Assembly: GCA_016930575.1 (NCBI GenBank)
Contig: JAFGGL010000019.1
Location: forward strand, 1 to 64,000
Direction: 5' to 3'
Origin: Clostridiales bacterium
GTDB lineage: Bacteria; Bacillota; Clostridia; Christensenellales; Aristaeellaceae
Length of the DNA: 64,000 nucleotides
Under the pieces are notes generated by a model, which was not told the DNA's origin, did not search any database, and saw only the letters and a list, made by a program, of their open reading frames with translations. Position numbers and translations under genes: made by a program. Positions 28,217-37,801 of this stretch are shown one piece after another. Every line of letters begins with the position of its first letter. The stretch's first letter is position 1.

Positions 28217-29467
28217 ATGAGAACAAACTCTTTGTTGCGCGCGCCTGTCATACCAAAAACCCGCGGAATCAAAACAGCGCACATATTGCTCTGGATTTTC
28301 GGCGCGCTTCTCGTAATCATCGGCCTGTTGGGGTATATGGCCGGCGACTTGCAGGTTCCGTTCCTGCAATCCATCGCGGACGATGTGCATGCAGCCCGCG
28401 CGGCGGCACAAAACGCGGGACTCCCGGTAAGCGGGGAAATACAATTGTTTGCTGACGGCGTTCCCGTCATGTTCTGGGACGGTACGGTTTCAGCATGGTT
28501 CGTGAGCTTTGTGATGAACACCGCCGTCATCATCATGCTGATAGGCCTTACCTTGATATTCAATGCCGTGATGCTGAAAAAACAATCGTGGGAGGATATG
28601 AAGGATCTTCTTTGCGTGGAACCGGCGTTGTTTTTCTTTCTTCTGTTTGTTTATTATCCTGTGATCGATTTGATCCGAATCAGCGTTACAGACATGCGGA
28701 TGCTCAGCGATACAACGTTTGAATACGCCGGATTTAAAAATTTCAAATGGCTCTTCGCCGGCACCGGCTCCCGATATTTTTTGGAATCCTTAAGAATCAC
28801 CGCCACGTATACCTTCTGGGAACTGTTTATCACTTTGGTCGGCGGCATGCTGCTGGCGTTGCTTTTCAGCCGGCTCAACAAGCTGTTCAACGCCATGCGC
28901 ACCATTGTGTTCATGCCTAAATATATCGCGGTAGCTACAAGTGCGGTTGTATTTATTTGGATACTCAACGGGCGATTTGGCATATTGAACAATGCGCTGT
29001 CTGCGGTAGGAATACAAGGCCCTGATTGGCTCAATAACGGCAGCACCGCATTAACGGGTATCCTTATTCTGACCGGGTGGCGCGTTGTCGGCTACGCGAT
29101 GATGATTTACCTGTCTGCAATGATAGGCATTCCGCAAGATTATTATGAAGCCGCCGCCATTGACGGCGCCGATAGTATTAGCCGATTTCGCTACATCACC
29201 CTGCCGATGCTGGCGCCTACAACGCTGTTCCTTTTTGTAACCACCTTTATCGCGAGTATGAAGGTATTCCAGTCGGTGGACGTTATGACGGGCGGCGGTC
29301 CCGGCAGGGCGACAAACGTGCTTGTGCAATGGGTGTTTAATTTGTCTTTTCAGGATTTCCGTGTTGCCCGCGCAGCCTCGGTATCCGTTGTTTTCTTTGC
29401 CATTTTATTGTTCTGCACGATCTTGACGATGCGCTGGTCCAACCGTGCGGTTAATTATGACCAATAG
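28217..29467 (+). CDS. Sugar-type ABC transporter permease (MalF/UgpA-like) with N-terminal extension
   Basis: 416 aa. The core from about residue 130 is a CUT1 permease with six helices and the ATPase-contact loop EAAAIDGADSISRF. The first 130 residues add two membrane helices (about 22-44 and 92-115) enclosing a 45-residue outside loop, not present in minimal MalF/UgpA relatives of about 300 aa. It needs a shared ATPase (MsmK/UgpC type) that is not encoded here. Confidence 0.9.
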   Translation: MRTNSLLRAPVIPKTRGIKTAHILLWIFGALLVIIGLLGYMAGDLQVPFLQSIADDVHAARAAAQNAGLPVSGEIQLFADGVPVMFWDGTVSAWFVSFVMNTAVIIMLIGLTLIFNAVMLKKQSWEDMKDLLCVEPALFFFLLFVYYPVIDLIRISVTDMRMLSDTTFEYAGFKNFKWLFAGTGSRYFLESLRITATYTFWELFITLVGGMLLALLFSRLNKLFNAMRTIVFMPKYIAVATSAVVFIWILNGRFGILNNALSAVGIQGPDWLNNGSTALTGILILTGWRVVGYAMMIYLSAMIGIPQDYYEAAAIDGADSISRFRYITLPMLAPTTLFLFVTTFIASMKVFQSVDVMTGGGPGRATNVLVQWVFNLSFQDFRVARAASVSVVFFAILLFCTILTMRWSNRAVNYDQ

Positions 29468-29480
29468 GGGGGCGCAGAGA

Positions 29481-30617
29481 ATGAATCACAAGCATTGGCT
29501 CGCCATGCGTCAATCCGGCTGGTTTTCTGTACTAACGCTCTTTCTTATCATCGGCGCTGTTCTGCTGGTATTGGGCACGGTGGGATTGATCCAATATAAC
29601 GCCATCCAGGAGCGCATCGGGGAAAACGCAAGTATGTATGAAATCAACCAGGCGCATAATTTTATCAGCCTGGGGCACAATACATTTCTGGGCATAGGCG
29701 GGGTGGCGGCGGTCGTATCGCTGCTGGGTTTTGCTTCGCTGCGCTTTATTGCGCCGGTCGTCAGGGGGAATACACGGAGAAAACGGTTTTTGCGACGTGT
29801 GGGAACAGCGGTGCAGTACATCGTAGCCATTCTGCTGACGCTGGTGATAATTTTCCCGATTTACTGGATGATTGTGTCCTCGCTTAAGACCAGTGATGAG
29901 CTTCTCTTAGCAGTCCCGACCCTTTGGCCGCAGCAGATCATGTGGGAAAACTACCCGCATGTGCTCAGCCGCGCTCCGTTTGGGCTTTATTTCTACAATA
30001 CATTGGTCTCCACATTCCTGATGATGCTTGGCGAACTCCTTATGGGCGTCCTGGCCGCATACGGTTTTTCAAAAGGCAAATTCAAGTATAAGAATACGTT
30101 GTTTATGCTGGTGCTGGGCGCCATGATGGTACCGCTTCAGGTCACCTTCGTGCCTATCTATGTCATTATTTCACGCTTGGGATGGCTTAATACATTCGCC
30201 GGTCTGGTGCTACCCAACCTTGTATCCGCGTATTTTATCTTTATGCTCCGACAGTCCTTCATGTCCGTGGACAGCAGTTATATTGAAGCCGGAAAAATCG
30301 ACGGCATGGGCAGGATCGGAACGATCATCCATGTCCTGATTCCGATGTGCGCGCCCACGGTGATCACGATCAGCATTATATCGTTCATCAATGGCTGGAA
30401 TAACTACTTCTGGCCCAGAATGGTTGCGCCTCTTGAAGCCCGGCGCACCCTCGCCGTAGGTATTACGCAGCTGCGCCGCACATTCGCGGGAATCGTCACT
30501 TTTAATTATAATGAAATCATGGCCGGTGCAGTGCTTGCCATCATCCCGATCGTTTTACTGTTCCTGTTCCTGCAGAAATTCATTATGGCCGGACTCAGCA
30601 AGGCGGCGATGAAATAA
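29481..30617 (+). CDS. Sugar-type ABC transporter permease (MalG/UgpE-like) with N-terminal extension
   Basis: 378 aa; the core from about residue 100 has six helices and the loop EAGKIDGMGRIGT. As in its partner, an extra pair of helices (about 12-35 and 63-85) precedes the core. ATG 29481 has GGGGGG upstream and is preferred to an upstream in-frame ATG overlapping the previous gene. Second permease of the heterodimer. Confidence 0.9.
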   Translation: MNHKHWLAMRQSGWFSVLTLFLIIGAVLLVLGTVGLIQYNAIQERIGENASMYEINQAHNFISLGHNTFLGIGGVAAVVSLLGFASLRFIAPVVRGNTRRKRFLRRVGTAVQYIVAILLTLVIIFPIYWMIVSSLKTSDELLLAVPTLWPQQIMWENYPHVLSRAPFGLYFYNTLVSTFLMMLGELLMGVLAAYGFSKGKFKYKNTLFMLVLGAMMVPLQVTFVPIYVIISRLGWLNTFAGLVLPNLVSAYFIFMLRQSFMSVDSSYIEAGKIDGMGRIGTIIHVLIPMCAPTVITISIISFINGWNNYFWPRMVAPLEARRTLAVGITQLRRTFAGIVTFNYNEIMAGAVLAIIPIVLLFLFLQKFIMAGLSKAAMK

Positions 30618-30619
30618 AA

Positions 30620-31549
30620 ATGAAAAAAAGCTTAGTCAGTACACTGTGTTTGTTCTTCCTGATTTGTCTGGTCGCGGCATCCTGCGCGCAGGGCAGTTAC
30701 GCACAGGTCTATGACACAAACGATGATGCGGGTAAGCTTACGGCGCGCTTTATCAACATGATCACTGATACAGGGGATAAATCCGGTGACGCCACGATCC
30801 TCACATCGCCCGACGGCAAAGTAATGCTGATTGATGCGGGAGATCCCGCGGCAGCAGGACAGGTGGTCGCTGCACTGCAGGAAATGGGCATCACCCATAT
30901 CGACTTCCTGGTTGCATCCCATCCGCATGTGGATCATATTGGCGGTTTCCCCGCCGTTATGCAGGCTTTCGAGATTGGTCAGGTAATGACCAGCTATATT
31001 GTGTACCCGACCGTTTATTATGACGCGTATATGGCGGAGATTACCGCGCAGGATCTGGAGCATGTCTATCTTTCAAGGGGAGACGTTTTTGCCTTTGGCG
31101 ATGATGTAACGGTGGAAGTGCTCTGGCCGGAAAGCGAGATCGCGTACTACGACGGGTATCCGCAGTCTAGCACACAGTTCGTCAATAACCTTTCACTGGC
31201 GATGAAATTCACCTACGGAGAGTCGAAGATGCTGTTCTCAGGCGATCTGTACAGCAGCGCTGAACGGGAGCTTGTCGCGCTATACGGAGACCTTTTGGAC
31301 TGCGACGTACTCAAAGCAAACCATCACGGCGATTCGACATCGTCGTGCAAACCCTTCCGTGAGGCTGTTTCTCCGCAGATCACCGTGATGATCTCCGATA
31401 TACTGTCGGATCTGAATACCTACAAGAAATTTGTGAAGGACGGTTCCACGGTCTATATCACACACTATAACGGAAACGTCAAGGTATCGACCATCGGGGA
31501 CGGAACCTATCAGGTTCTTGCGGAGCAGGCGTGGGAATTCGGATTCTAG
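30620..31549 (+). CDS. Secreted metallo-beta-lactamase-fold hydrolase (ComEC-MBL-like)
   Basis: 309 aa, signal peptide 1-23 or so, with a cysteine at LVAASCAQ that might allow lipidation, though Ala at -3 is atypical. The mature part is an MBL-fold hydrolase of the ComEC C-domain type: MLIDAGD, SHPHVDHIGG (metal site), MLFSGDLYS and LKANHHGDST. It starts 2 bases after the permease stop, so it belongs to the operon. It could act on phosphodiesters outside the cell before uptake, which is inference from context only. Confidence 0.85.
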   Translation: MKKSLVSTLCLFFLICLVAASCAQGSYAQVYDTNDDAGKLTARFINMITDTGDKSGDATILTSPDGKVMLIDAGDPAAAGQVVAALQEMGITHIDFLVASHPHVDHIGGFPAVMQAFEIGQVMTSYIVYPTVYYDAYMAEITAQDLEHVYLSRGDVFAFGDDVTVEVLWPESEIAYYDGYPQSSTQFVNNLSLAMKFTYGESKMLFSGDLYSSAERELVALYGDLLDCDVLKANHHGDSTSSCKPFREAVSPQITVMISDILSDLNTYKKFVKDGSTVYITHYNGNVKVSTIGDGTYQVLAEQAWEFGF

Positions 31550-31629
31550 ACGAAACCACACGTTCATCCTTCGGACGGTACCAAACTATCTTGACCGAAT
31601 GGTCATTTGTGGGAAGAGAGTGATTGGTC

Positions 31630-32364
31630 ATGCTAACAACGACATCGCTGAACGCCGTTCTTAATCCGGGGCTGCCTTGGATTGAAATCGGAATACGGAT
31701 TTTGGCAGCTGTTATCGTAGGTAGCATTATCGGTATTGAAAGGGAGTACAAGAACCGGCCTGCCGGAATGCGGACCCATATTCTGGTATGCCTGGGAGCC
31801 GCGATAGTTGCTTTACTGGAATGCTTAATTCTGGAAAGTTCATCCGCTTTCGCGACCAAGGGAAATGTGAGCTTTACGTTAACACGGTTATCCGCACAGG
31901 TTATCAGCGGCATAGGCTTCTTGGGCGCAGGTACGATTTTCATCGCACAAAAGAAAATCGCCGGGCTGACGACGGCCGCAAGTCTTTGGAATGTGGCGTG
32001 CCTGGGACTGATGATTGGATTCGGGTATTACTGGATTGCGCTACTGTGCAGTGTGCTCGTATTAGCAATCCTGACGTTTTTCCAGAAAATCATCCACGTC
32101 AACTCAGTGAAAAGAGTGGAAGTGCAGTTTATCAACCGAACCGAAACGCTTGACTACATAAACAACTACTTCCACGCTCAGAATATCAAAATCCTAGACG
32201 TCGATTTTCATGTGGATGTGTTCCGGACCAGCAAAAACATGGACAAGAACAGCTATATGAACCTGTATACACTGCATCTACCTTCGCAAGTATCTTACAC
32301 GGATATCGTAAAATACCTTACCGATAATGAAAATATTCAGACCGTGAGGACACGCAATACTTGA
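31630..32364 (+). CDS. MgtC/SapB-family membrane protein
   Basis: 244 aa. The N-terminal 150 residues hold the four to five helices of MgtC with IGSIIGIEREYKNRPAGMRTHI and the GIGFLGAGTIF segment. The C-terminal 90 residues form a soluble ACT-like domain, as in longer MgtC proteins. In pathogens MgtC acts on phosphate and magnesium homeostasis; here it lies between a phosphate-ester importer and glpP, which fits a phosphate-related role. Confidence 0.88.
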   Translation: MLTTTSLNAVLNPGLPWIEIGIRILAAVIVGSIIGIEREYKNRPAGMRTHILVCLGAAIVALLECLILESSSAFATKGNVSFTLTRLSAQVISGIGFLGAGTIFIAQKKIAGLTTAASLWNVACLGLMIGFGYYWIALLCSVLVLAILTFFQKIIHVNSVKRVEVQFINRTETLDYINNYFHAQNIKILDVDFHVDVFRTSKNMDKNSYMNLYTLHLPSQVSYTDIVKYLTDNENIQTVRTRNT

Positions 32365-32413
32365 GCGCGGAGTGCGCATCAATCCATGTGTTTTTACAGG
32401 AAACGGAAGTGGA

Positions 32414-32989
32414 ATGTCATTGGATACGATCTATACGCGGCTTGGAAAAAACCCGATTATTGCGGCGGTCAAAACGCCGGAGATGTTGGATCGAGCGCTG
32501 AAGTCCCCAGTTGAGATTGTCTTTATGTTGGCAGGCAACATCTGCGATCTGAACATCGCCCTGTCCAAAACGCACAGCGCCGGGAAAAAGCTGGCCCTGC
32601 ATATCGATCTGATCGAAGGTATGGGGAAGGATTACTACGCATTGAAGTATCTGAGCGAAAACGTAAAACCGGATGGCATTATTACCACGAAAGCCAATCT
32701 GGTCAAGTACGCTAAGGAATTCGGCATGTATACGATCCAGCGAATGTTCATGCTGGATTCCATGTGCTTTGACAATGTGCTGAAGTATACGACTGCCAAC
32801 AGCTCGCACGCCGATGCGATTGAGGTGCTGCCGGGAGTGATCCCAGGCATTATCAAAGAGCTTTCCGAGATGACGCGCTGCCCTATTATTGCCGGTGGGT
32901 TGATCCGCGATAAAAACGAAGCCATCCTGAGCCTGAAGGCAGGCGCGGTCGGCATTTCGACCAGCTGCGAGTCGCTATGGGATGGCTGA
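32414..32989 (+). CDS. glpP: Glycerol-3-phosphate-responsive antiterminator
   Basis: RNA-binding antiterminator that, with glycerol-3-phosphate, prevents termination in glp leaders. 191 aa; barrel-like protein with HIDLIEGMGKDYYALKYL, GIITTKANLVKYAKE, IEVLPGVIPGII and CPIIAGGLIRDK, all typical. ATG 32414 has GGAAGTGGA in front and gives the usual length; a longer frame opens at 32372. A matching terminator lies 52 bases downstream, before the dehydrogenase genes. Confidence 0.93.
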   Translation: MSLDTIYTRLGKNPIIAAVKTPEMLDRALKSPVEIVFMLAGNICDLNIALSKTHSAGKKLALHIDLIEGMGKDYYALKYLSENVKPDGIITTKANLVKYAKEFGMYTIQRMFMLDSMCFDNVLKYTTANSSHADAIEVLPGVIPGIIKELSEMTRCPIIAGGLIRDKNEAILSLKAGAVGISTSCESLWDG

Positions 32990-33040
32990 CCGCAACCAAT
33001 CGAAGGTACTGAAAACTGTATAGCTGACGAGAGTATAGAG

Positions 33041-33091
33041 AGTCACAGGAAACCGAGGGCGCATAAGCCCTCATGATCTTGTGGCTTTTTC
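33041..33091 (+). promoter_or_regulatory. GlpP-type leader terminator/antiterminator
   Basis: Outer stem AGTCACAGG (33042-33050) with CTTGTGGCT (33079-33087), inner perfect hairpin GAGGGC-GCATAA-GCCCTC (33056-33073), then TTTTT. Position between glpP and the dehydrogenase genes, plus the known mechanism of GlpP, makes it the likely target. Confidence 0.8.
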
Positions 33092-33152
33092 GTGGGTTTG
33101 CTGTCAGGCTGACAGGCAGCCAAAGAGAGTTCCGGAGGGAGAGTTCAATCGC

Positions 33153-34589
33153 ATGGTTGACGTTGCTGTGATCGGCGGAGGGATAATCGGCTGTTCCATC
33201 GCGCGGGAACTGTCGCGCCTGCGTCTGCGCACGGTTGTGCTGGAAAAGGGGAGCGACGTGGCGTCCGGTAGTTCCAAGGCGAACAGCGGAATCGTTCACG
33301 GAGGCTATGACTGCATACCCGGCACGCTGAAAGCCCGGTTCAACGTACTGGGAAACTCGATGTTTGACAAACGCAGCAAAACGCTAGATTTTCCCTTCAA
33401 GCGCATCGGATCCCTGGTGCTTGCCTTTCATGAGGAAGAGCGCATACACCTGAAAAAACTGCTGCAGCAGGGCATACAAAATGGCGTGTCCGACCTGCGC
33501 GTTATCGAAGCGGAAGAGATCCGGCGCATGGAGCCAAACATCAACGACGCGGTAGTCGCGGCGCTCTATGTGCCTACGGGCGGTATCGTATGCCCGTACG
33601 AGATGACGGTCGCGTTTGCGGAAAACGCGGTAAAAAACGGCGTGGAGTTCAGACTTGGATTTTATGTGGAAACCGTAAGAAAGCAGAACGAGCTCTTTAC
33701 TATCGCTGGACCGTCGGGAGACCTGACGGCGCGCGTGCTGATCAATGCCGCGGGTCTGTACGCCGACACGATCAATAACATGCTCAGTAGCAAGCATTTC
33801 ACTATTACCCCACGCAGGGGCGAATATTGCCTGCTGGATAAAACTGAAGGCAGTCTGGTCAACCATACATTGTTTCAGCTTCCGACCAAGGCGGGGAAAG
33901 GCATCCTGGTCACGCCGACGGCGGACGGCAACCTGCTGCTGGGGCCGACGTCCGACGAGATCATGGATAAAGAGACGACCGCGACGACTTTTAACGGCCT
34001 CAGGGAAGTGCTGCAAACGGCGCAGGCAGATGTGCAAAGCCTGCCTACGGGCAAAATTATCACTTCCTTTACCGGGCTGCGCGCGGCTTCCGACACCGAT
34101 GATTTCATCATCGGCCAATCGCCAGATGTGGAAAATCTGATCAACGTCGCTGGGATTGCGTCGCCAGGGCTGACCAGCGCGCCGGCTATTGCGGAGTATG
34201 TGTACAGCCTTGTTAAGAAGATCACCCGGGCGCAGGAAAAGCCGGATTTTCAGCCCAGACGTAAAGCATTCCCAAAGTTCAGGCACATGAGTGCCAGGGA
34301 ACGCAGCGAAGCAATTGCCAAAAATCCGGATTATGGACAGATCGTATGTCGCTGTGAGCAAGTGACAAAAGCGGAAGTACTGGCCGCGATCCGTGGGCCG
34401 CTGAGCGTGCGCGACCTGGATGCGATCAAGCGGCGTACCCGTGCAGGGATGGGCAGGTGTCAGGGTGGCTTCTGTCTGATGCGCATTCCGGAGATCGTAG
34501 CCGGGGAGCTTCACATACCGCTCAACGAGGTAACCAAGAACGGCAGCGGAACCAACTTGCTGACGGATCCTAATAAACAAAGCCTTTAG
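33153..34589 (+). CDS. glpA: Anaerobic glycerol-3-phosphate dehydrogenase, GlpA-like subunit
   Basis: FAD enzyme oxidising glycerol-3-phosphate to dihydroxyacetone phosphate, 478 aa. FAD-binding VAVIGGGIIGCSIARELS at the start, then the DAO fold with SSKANSGIVHGGYD. The C-terminal 75 residues are a BFD-like [2Fe-2S] domain with VCRCEQVTKAEV and MGRCQGGFC (four cysteines), as in GlpA of anaerobic enzymes. GGAGGGAGAG lies 9 bases upstream. Followed after 17 bases by its NAD(P)/FAD partner. Controlled by the leader in front. Confidence 0.88.
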   Translation: MVDVAVIGGGIIGCSIARELSRLRLRTVVLEKGSDVASGSSKANSGIVHGGYDCIPGTLKARFNVLGNSMFDKRSKTLDFPFKRIGSLVLAFHEEERIHLKKLLQQGIQNGVSDLRVIEAEEIRRMEPNINDAVVAALYVPTGGIVCPYEMTVAFAENAVKNGVEFRLGFYVETVRKQNELFTIAGPSGDLTARVLINAAGLYADTINNMLSSKHFTITPRRGEYCLLDKTEGSLVNHTLFQLPTKAGKGILVTPTADGNLLLGPTSDEIMDKETTATTFNGLREVLQTAQADVQSLPTGKIITSFTGLRAASDTDDFIIGQSPDVENLINVAGIASPGLTSAPAIAEYVYSLVKKITRAQEKPDFQPRRKAFPKFRHMSARERSEAIAKNPDYGQIVCRCEQVTKAEVLAAIRGPLSVRDLDAIKRRTRAGMGRCQGGFCLMRIPEIVAGELHIPLNEVTKNGSGTNLLTDPNKQSL

Positions 34590-34606
34590 GAACGGAGACA
34601 AATGCG

Positions 34607-35875
34607 ATGCAAACCGTAGACCTGGCGATCATCGGCGGTGGCCCGGCGGGTATGGCGGCCGCGATCGGCGCGCACGAGCAGGGCATAGAGGACATCGTCA
34701 TTCTAGAGCGCGAAAATGCGCTGGGTGGTATCCTGAACCAATGCATCCACAACGGATTTGGTCTGCATGCCTTCAAAGAAGAGCTTACAGGGCCGGAATA
34801 CGCCGAGCGCTATATACGGAAGGTTACGGAGCTGGGCATTCCGGTTAAATTGGGCACCATGGTGCTGGATATTACACCGGATAAGGAAATCACGGCAGTG
34901 AATCCCAAAGGCATGTTGCATATCCGGGCCAAGGCGATTATCCTGGCCATGGGCTGTCGGGAGCGGCCGCGTGGCGCGTTGAACATCCCCGGCACCCGCC
35001 CTGTAGGCATCTACACGGCTGGTACGGCGCAGAAATTCGTCAACCTCAACGGGTATCTTCCCGGCAGGGAAGTGGTGATCCTTGGCTCGGGCGATATCGG
35101 GCTGATCATGGCACGCCGTATGACACTGGAAGGCGCAGAAGTGAAGGCAGTCGTGGAATTGATGCCCTATTCCACCGGGCTCAAGCGCAATATCGTGCAA
35201 TGCCTGGATGATTATGATATTCCCCTACTACTCAGCCATACCGTAACGGAGATCATCGGAAGGCATCGCATAGAAGGCGTAAAGGTATCCGCCGTGGATG
35301 AAAACCAGATGCCGGTACCGGGGAGCGAGCAGTTTATTTCCTGCGATACGCTGCTTTTATCCGTAGGTCTGCTGCCGGAAAACGAACTGTCCATGGCTGC
35401 TGACGTCAGCTTGTCACCGGTAACCGGCGGCGCCGTGGTCAACGAACGCCTGGAGACAACCACACCGGGAATCTTTGCCTGCGGAAACGTGCTGCACGTG
35501 CACGACCTGGTGGATTTCGTATCCGAGGAAAGCATGCTTGCCGGCCGCAATGCGGCGCGATACCTTCAAAATCCAGAGCCAGCAAGCAGGCGGGAAATTC
35601 CCATCCGCTCCGGGCAGGGCGTACGATATACGGTGCCGTCCTTCATGGATCCGGATACCATGGATGAAGTCCTGACCATCCGTTTCCGCGTGAACAACGT
35701 ATACCGCAACTGCTATATTTGCCTGTATTTCGACGCAGATCGCGTATACCGGCGCAAAGCGCGTATCCTCACGCCCGGTGAAATGGAATCCGTGGTTTTG
35801 AAAAAAGAGATGTTTACAGAGCACAAAGGCGTATCCTCCATCACCATTACCGCGGAGGAGGCGACGAACGCATGA
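34607..35875 (+). CDS. FAD/NAD(P)-dependent oxidoreductase, partner of the GlpA-like protein
   Basis: 422 aa pyridine-nucleotide-disulfide-type flavoprotein. FAD site LAIIGGGPAGMAAAIGAHEQG, ALGGILNQCIHNGFG near the flavin, second nucleotide site VVILGSGDIGLIMARRM, and C-terminal GIFACGNVLHVHDLVDFV. Genes of this kind next to GlpA and DUF1667 in Clostridia and Thermotogales pass electrons from the dehydrogenase to NAD(P) or another acceptor. Overlaps the next gene by 4 bases. Confidence 0.88.
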   Translation: MQTVDLAIIGGGPAGMAAAIGAHEQGIEDIVILERENALGGILNQCIHNGFGLHAFKEELTGPEYAERYIRKVTELGIPVKLGTMVLDITPDKEITAVNPKGMLHIRAKAIILAMGCRERPRGALNIPGTRPVGIYTAGTAQKFVNLNGYLPGREVVILGSGDIGLIMARRMTLEGAEVKAVVELMPYSTGLKRNIVQCLDDYDIPLLLSHTVTEIIGRHRIEGVKVSAVDENQMPVPGSEQFISCDTLLLSVGLLPENELSMAADVSLSPVTGGAVVNERLETTTPGIFACGNVLHVHDLVDFVSEESMLAGRNAARYLQNPEPASRREIPIRSGQGVRYTVPSFMDPDTMDEVLTIRFRVNNVYRNCYICLYFDADRVYRRKARILTPGEMESVVLKKEMFTEHKGVSSITITAEEATNA

Positions 35876-36246
35876 AGACGCTGACCTGCATCAATTGCCC
35901 GATCGGCTGCTTATTGACGGTGAGTGTGGACGAGCATGAAAACCAGTGCATCAAGGGCAATCTTTGCAAGCGGGGCATCGTTTACGCAAAGGCCGAGTTA
36001 ACCAACCCGACCAGGACGGTAACCAGCACGGTACGTCTGCGTAACGCGGCCGTCAGCCAATTGCCGGTGAAAACGAGCTCGCCTATCCCTAAGGGAACAA
36101 TGAGGGCCTGCATGCTTGCGCTAAAGTATATCGAAGTCAGCGCACCGGTCGCGGCAGGCGACGTCATCATTGAAAATGTCTGCGGTACAGACACCGATAT
36201 CATCGCCACGCGCAGCATGCCGGCAATCACAGATTTGCACGCATGA
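35872..36246 (+). CDS. DUF1667 protein, small subunit of the glycerol-3-phosphate dehydrogenase
   Basis: 124 aa, with four N-terminal cysteines in CINCPIGC and CIKGNLCKRG that probably hold an iron-sulfur cluster or zinc; DUF1667 proteins accompany the two preceding flavoproteins in many anaerobes. ATGA overlap with the upstream gene shows coupled translation. Last gene of the glp operon; no clear terminator follows. Confidence 0.88.
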   Translation: MKTLTCINCPIGCLLTVSVDEHENQCIKGNLCKRGIVYAKAELTNPTRTVTSTVRLRNAAVSQLPVKTSSPIPKGTMRACMLALKYIEVSAPVAAGDVIIENVCGTDTDIIATRSMPAITDLHA

Positions 36247-36667
36247 TCAGCATAAAAAGCGATCCGATTTTCAGTCGAGCGAAACACGATCTCTGTATCC
36301 ATGTAGAATTCCGCCATTTTATCGGGATCATGGATTGCCTGCCTGGACTTCTGTATAAACACCGCTAAACGGTTCGGTGTGTTGTTGTGTTGCTTGTATC
36401 GTATTGAATAATGCTATGAAGAAGGTATTATGAAAAACAATCATATAGAATTGAAAGTTATCTCACAAAAAACAGGCTTCACCATACATAGTGTTGCAAA
36501 CCGCTTTATTGCCACAATACAGCAAGCGATTTATACCCCTAAATTTACCCTTTAGAATTCTAAATGCGTTTGTGCATGTTTATGTGCGGTTTTATGATAG
36601 CCCTTATATTTCAACGCTTTGCTTTCTATCGTTGCTTGCTATTAATCATCATTTTCAGCTTATATTT

Positions 36668-36759
36668 AAATACAAGCCCTGTTTCTCACATCCTCGTCGT
36701 CGCGGACTGTGCTCAGTTCGCGACGACGTTTCTTTTATAAAGAAACGCCATCTCTCACC
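36668..36759 (+). repeat. tRNA-3'-end-like/terminator direct repeat, copy A
   Basis: Begins AAATACAAGCCCTGTTTCTC and continues to a 12-bp hairpin CGTCGCGGACTG-TGCT-CAGTTCGCGACG (36698-36725) and a T-rich tail. It aligns over about 92 bases with 38063-38156 with scattered differences. Copy A is the more degraded. Confidence 0.75.
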
Positions 36760-36780
36760 ACGCTCCGTCGCTCCTCCTCT

Positions 36781-36804
36781 CGCTTCAAAGCAGGCTTTGA
36801 AGCG
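36781..36804. repeat. Perfect palindrome
   Basis: CGCTTCAAAGC-AG-GCTTTGAAGCG: 11-bp arms with a 2-base centre. No T-run follows. It lies between copy A of the direct repeat and the resolvase fragment. Confidence 0.6.
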
Positions 36805-36889
36805 TGTTACGAGGACGAAGCTGGACGAAGTACGAAAAACGGACTGCGCTTAATTCGCGACAACGTTTCGTTTGCATAGCCAGCTTATT

Positions 36890-36964
36890 ATGACTATTTT
36901 CGCCGTGCTTGGCATGAAGCCTAATACATTCTATAGGCGAGTGAAGGAATACAAAAATGGATAA
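36890..36964 (+). pseudogene. C-terminal fragment of a resolvase/invertase
   Basis: Short frame ending in a stop and reading VLGMKPNTFYRRVKEYKNG, the shape of the C-terminal DNA-binding helix-turn-helix of small serine resolvases (typically GISRxTFYRRxK). The catalytic part is absent. It supports a past mobile element here. Confidence 0.55.
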
Positions 36965-37123
36965 TCGTAGCAACGTATATAACTTATATTGGTAAAGTAT
37001 CTAAACGAATATAGATATTAGCGAATGATATTATTGAAATTCCTGCATTAAGTATGTAGAATAAATATAGACAATCATCTGTCAAGCAATCGGATTATGT
37101 TCACATCATGATAAGAGGTAAAG

Positions 37124-37801
37124 ATGCCAATAAATTCACATATCCAAGTGCCAAAAGGCGTTCTAAAGTATTTCGCCGATCCTATAAGTAAAAAGGTATG
37201 GTATCTTGATATTCAAAAAGGAAAAATAAGAAAAGTATCTCCAAGGAAATTAGGGTGTTCTTTGGATTATTTTTCGGGCGATATGGAAGATTTCTTAGAT
37301 GCCAATGTCGAAAGCCCCGTGTCAAAATTAAACAAAAAGGCACGGGATTTCTGCTTAGGAGAAGATCAAACTATAACAATTACCGTACAAGATCAAGTCA
37401 CGGTGAAGTTATATGTTAAGAATCTATTAGTACGTAGTAAATTTGCCTTACAAAGCATTCTTGATAATAGTATTACAGCTGAGCTATTCAACGATCAAAG
37501 CAATCATGATGATCTAGTATATACAGGTTTAGTTACGAAAGGATCAATTGATGATCTTCTCAAAAAAGGGAAGGTTAGTTTACTTGTCAATCATACAGAG
37601 CACAATCTTGTTATACCAAGAAATGGCTTCTATAGTATAATAAGTCAGGGGGTCGAATATCTTATCATCCCCATCTCTCCCAAAGGTGCTTGGATGATTA
37701 TTTTGCAGCCCGCTTCACAGGGTGACGATATTGACGAGTCAACACATTATATAGAACAGGCTATGAATGGCAAATTTATTGTGCAATATACAATCACATA
37801 G
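37124..37801 (+). CDS. DUF4238-like protein, probably horizontally acquired
   Basis: 225 aa, soluble, AT-rich with codon use unlike neighbouring genes. The start HIQVPKGVLKYFADP, then KVWYLDIQKGKI and DYFSGDMEDFLDANVE, follow the DUF4238 pattern (H.VP...L..F, later YS..E..lE). Function is unknown; related genes are often cargo of mobile regions. AAGAGG lies about 7 bases before the ATG. It is flanked by direct repeats about 1.4 kb apart. Confidence 0.6.
   Translation: MPINSHIQVPKGVLKYFADPISKKVWYLDIQKGKIRKVSPRKLGCSLDYFSGDMEDFLDANVESPVSKLNKKARDFCLGEDQTITITVQDQVTVKLYVKNLLVRSKFALQSILDNSITAELFNDQSNHDDLVYTGLVTKGSIDDLLKKGKVSLLVNHTEHNLVIPRNGFYSIISQGVEYLIIPISPKGAWMIILQPASQGDDIDESTHYIEQAMNGKFIVQYTIT

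Larger units (their letters stand above)
36247..37123. other. AT-rich mobile-relic region
   Basis: 877 bases with no intact gene. It contains a possible minus-strand coding scrap (about 36245-36362, KMAEFYMDTEIVFRSTE), the first tRNA-end/terminator repeat, a perfect 11-bp palindrome, and the end of a resolvase gene. GC content is clearly below that of the flanking operons. Confidence 0.6.
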
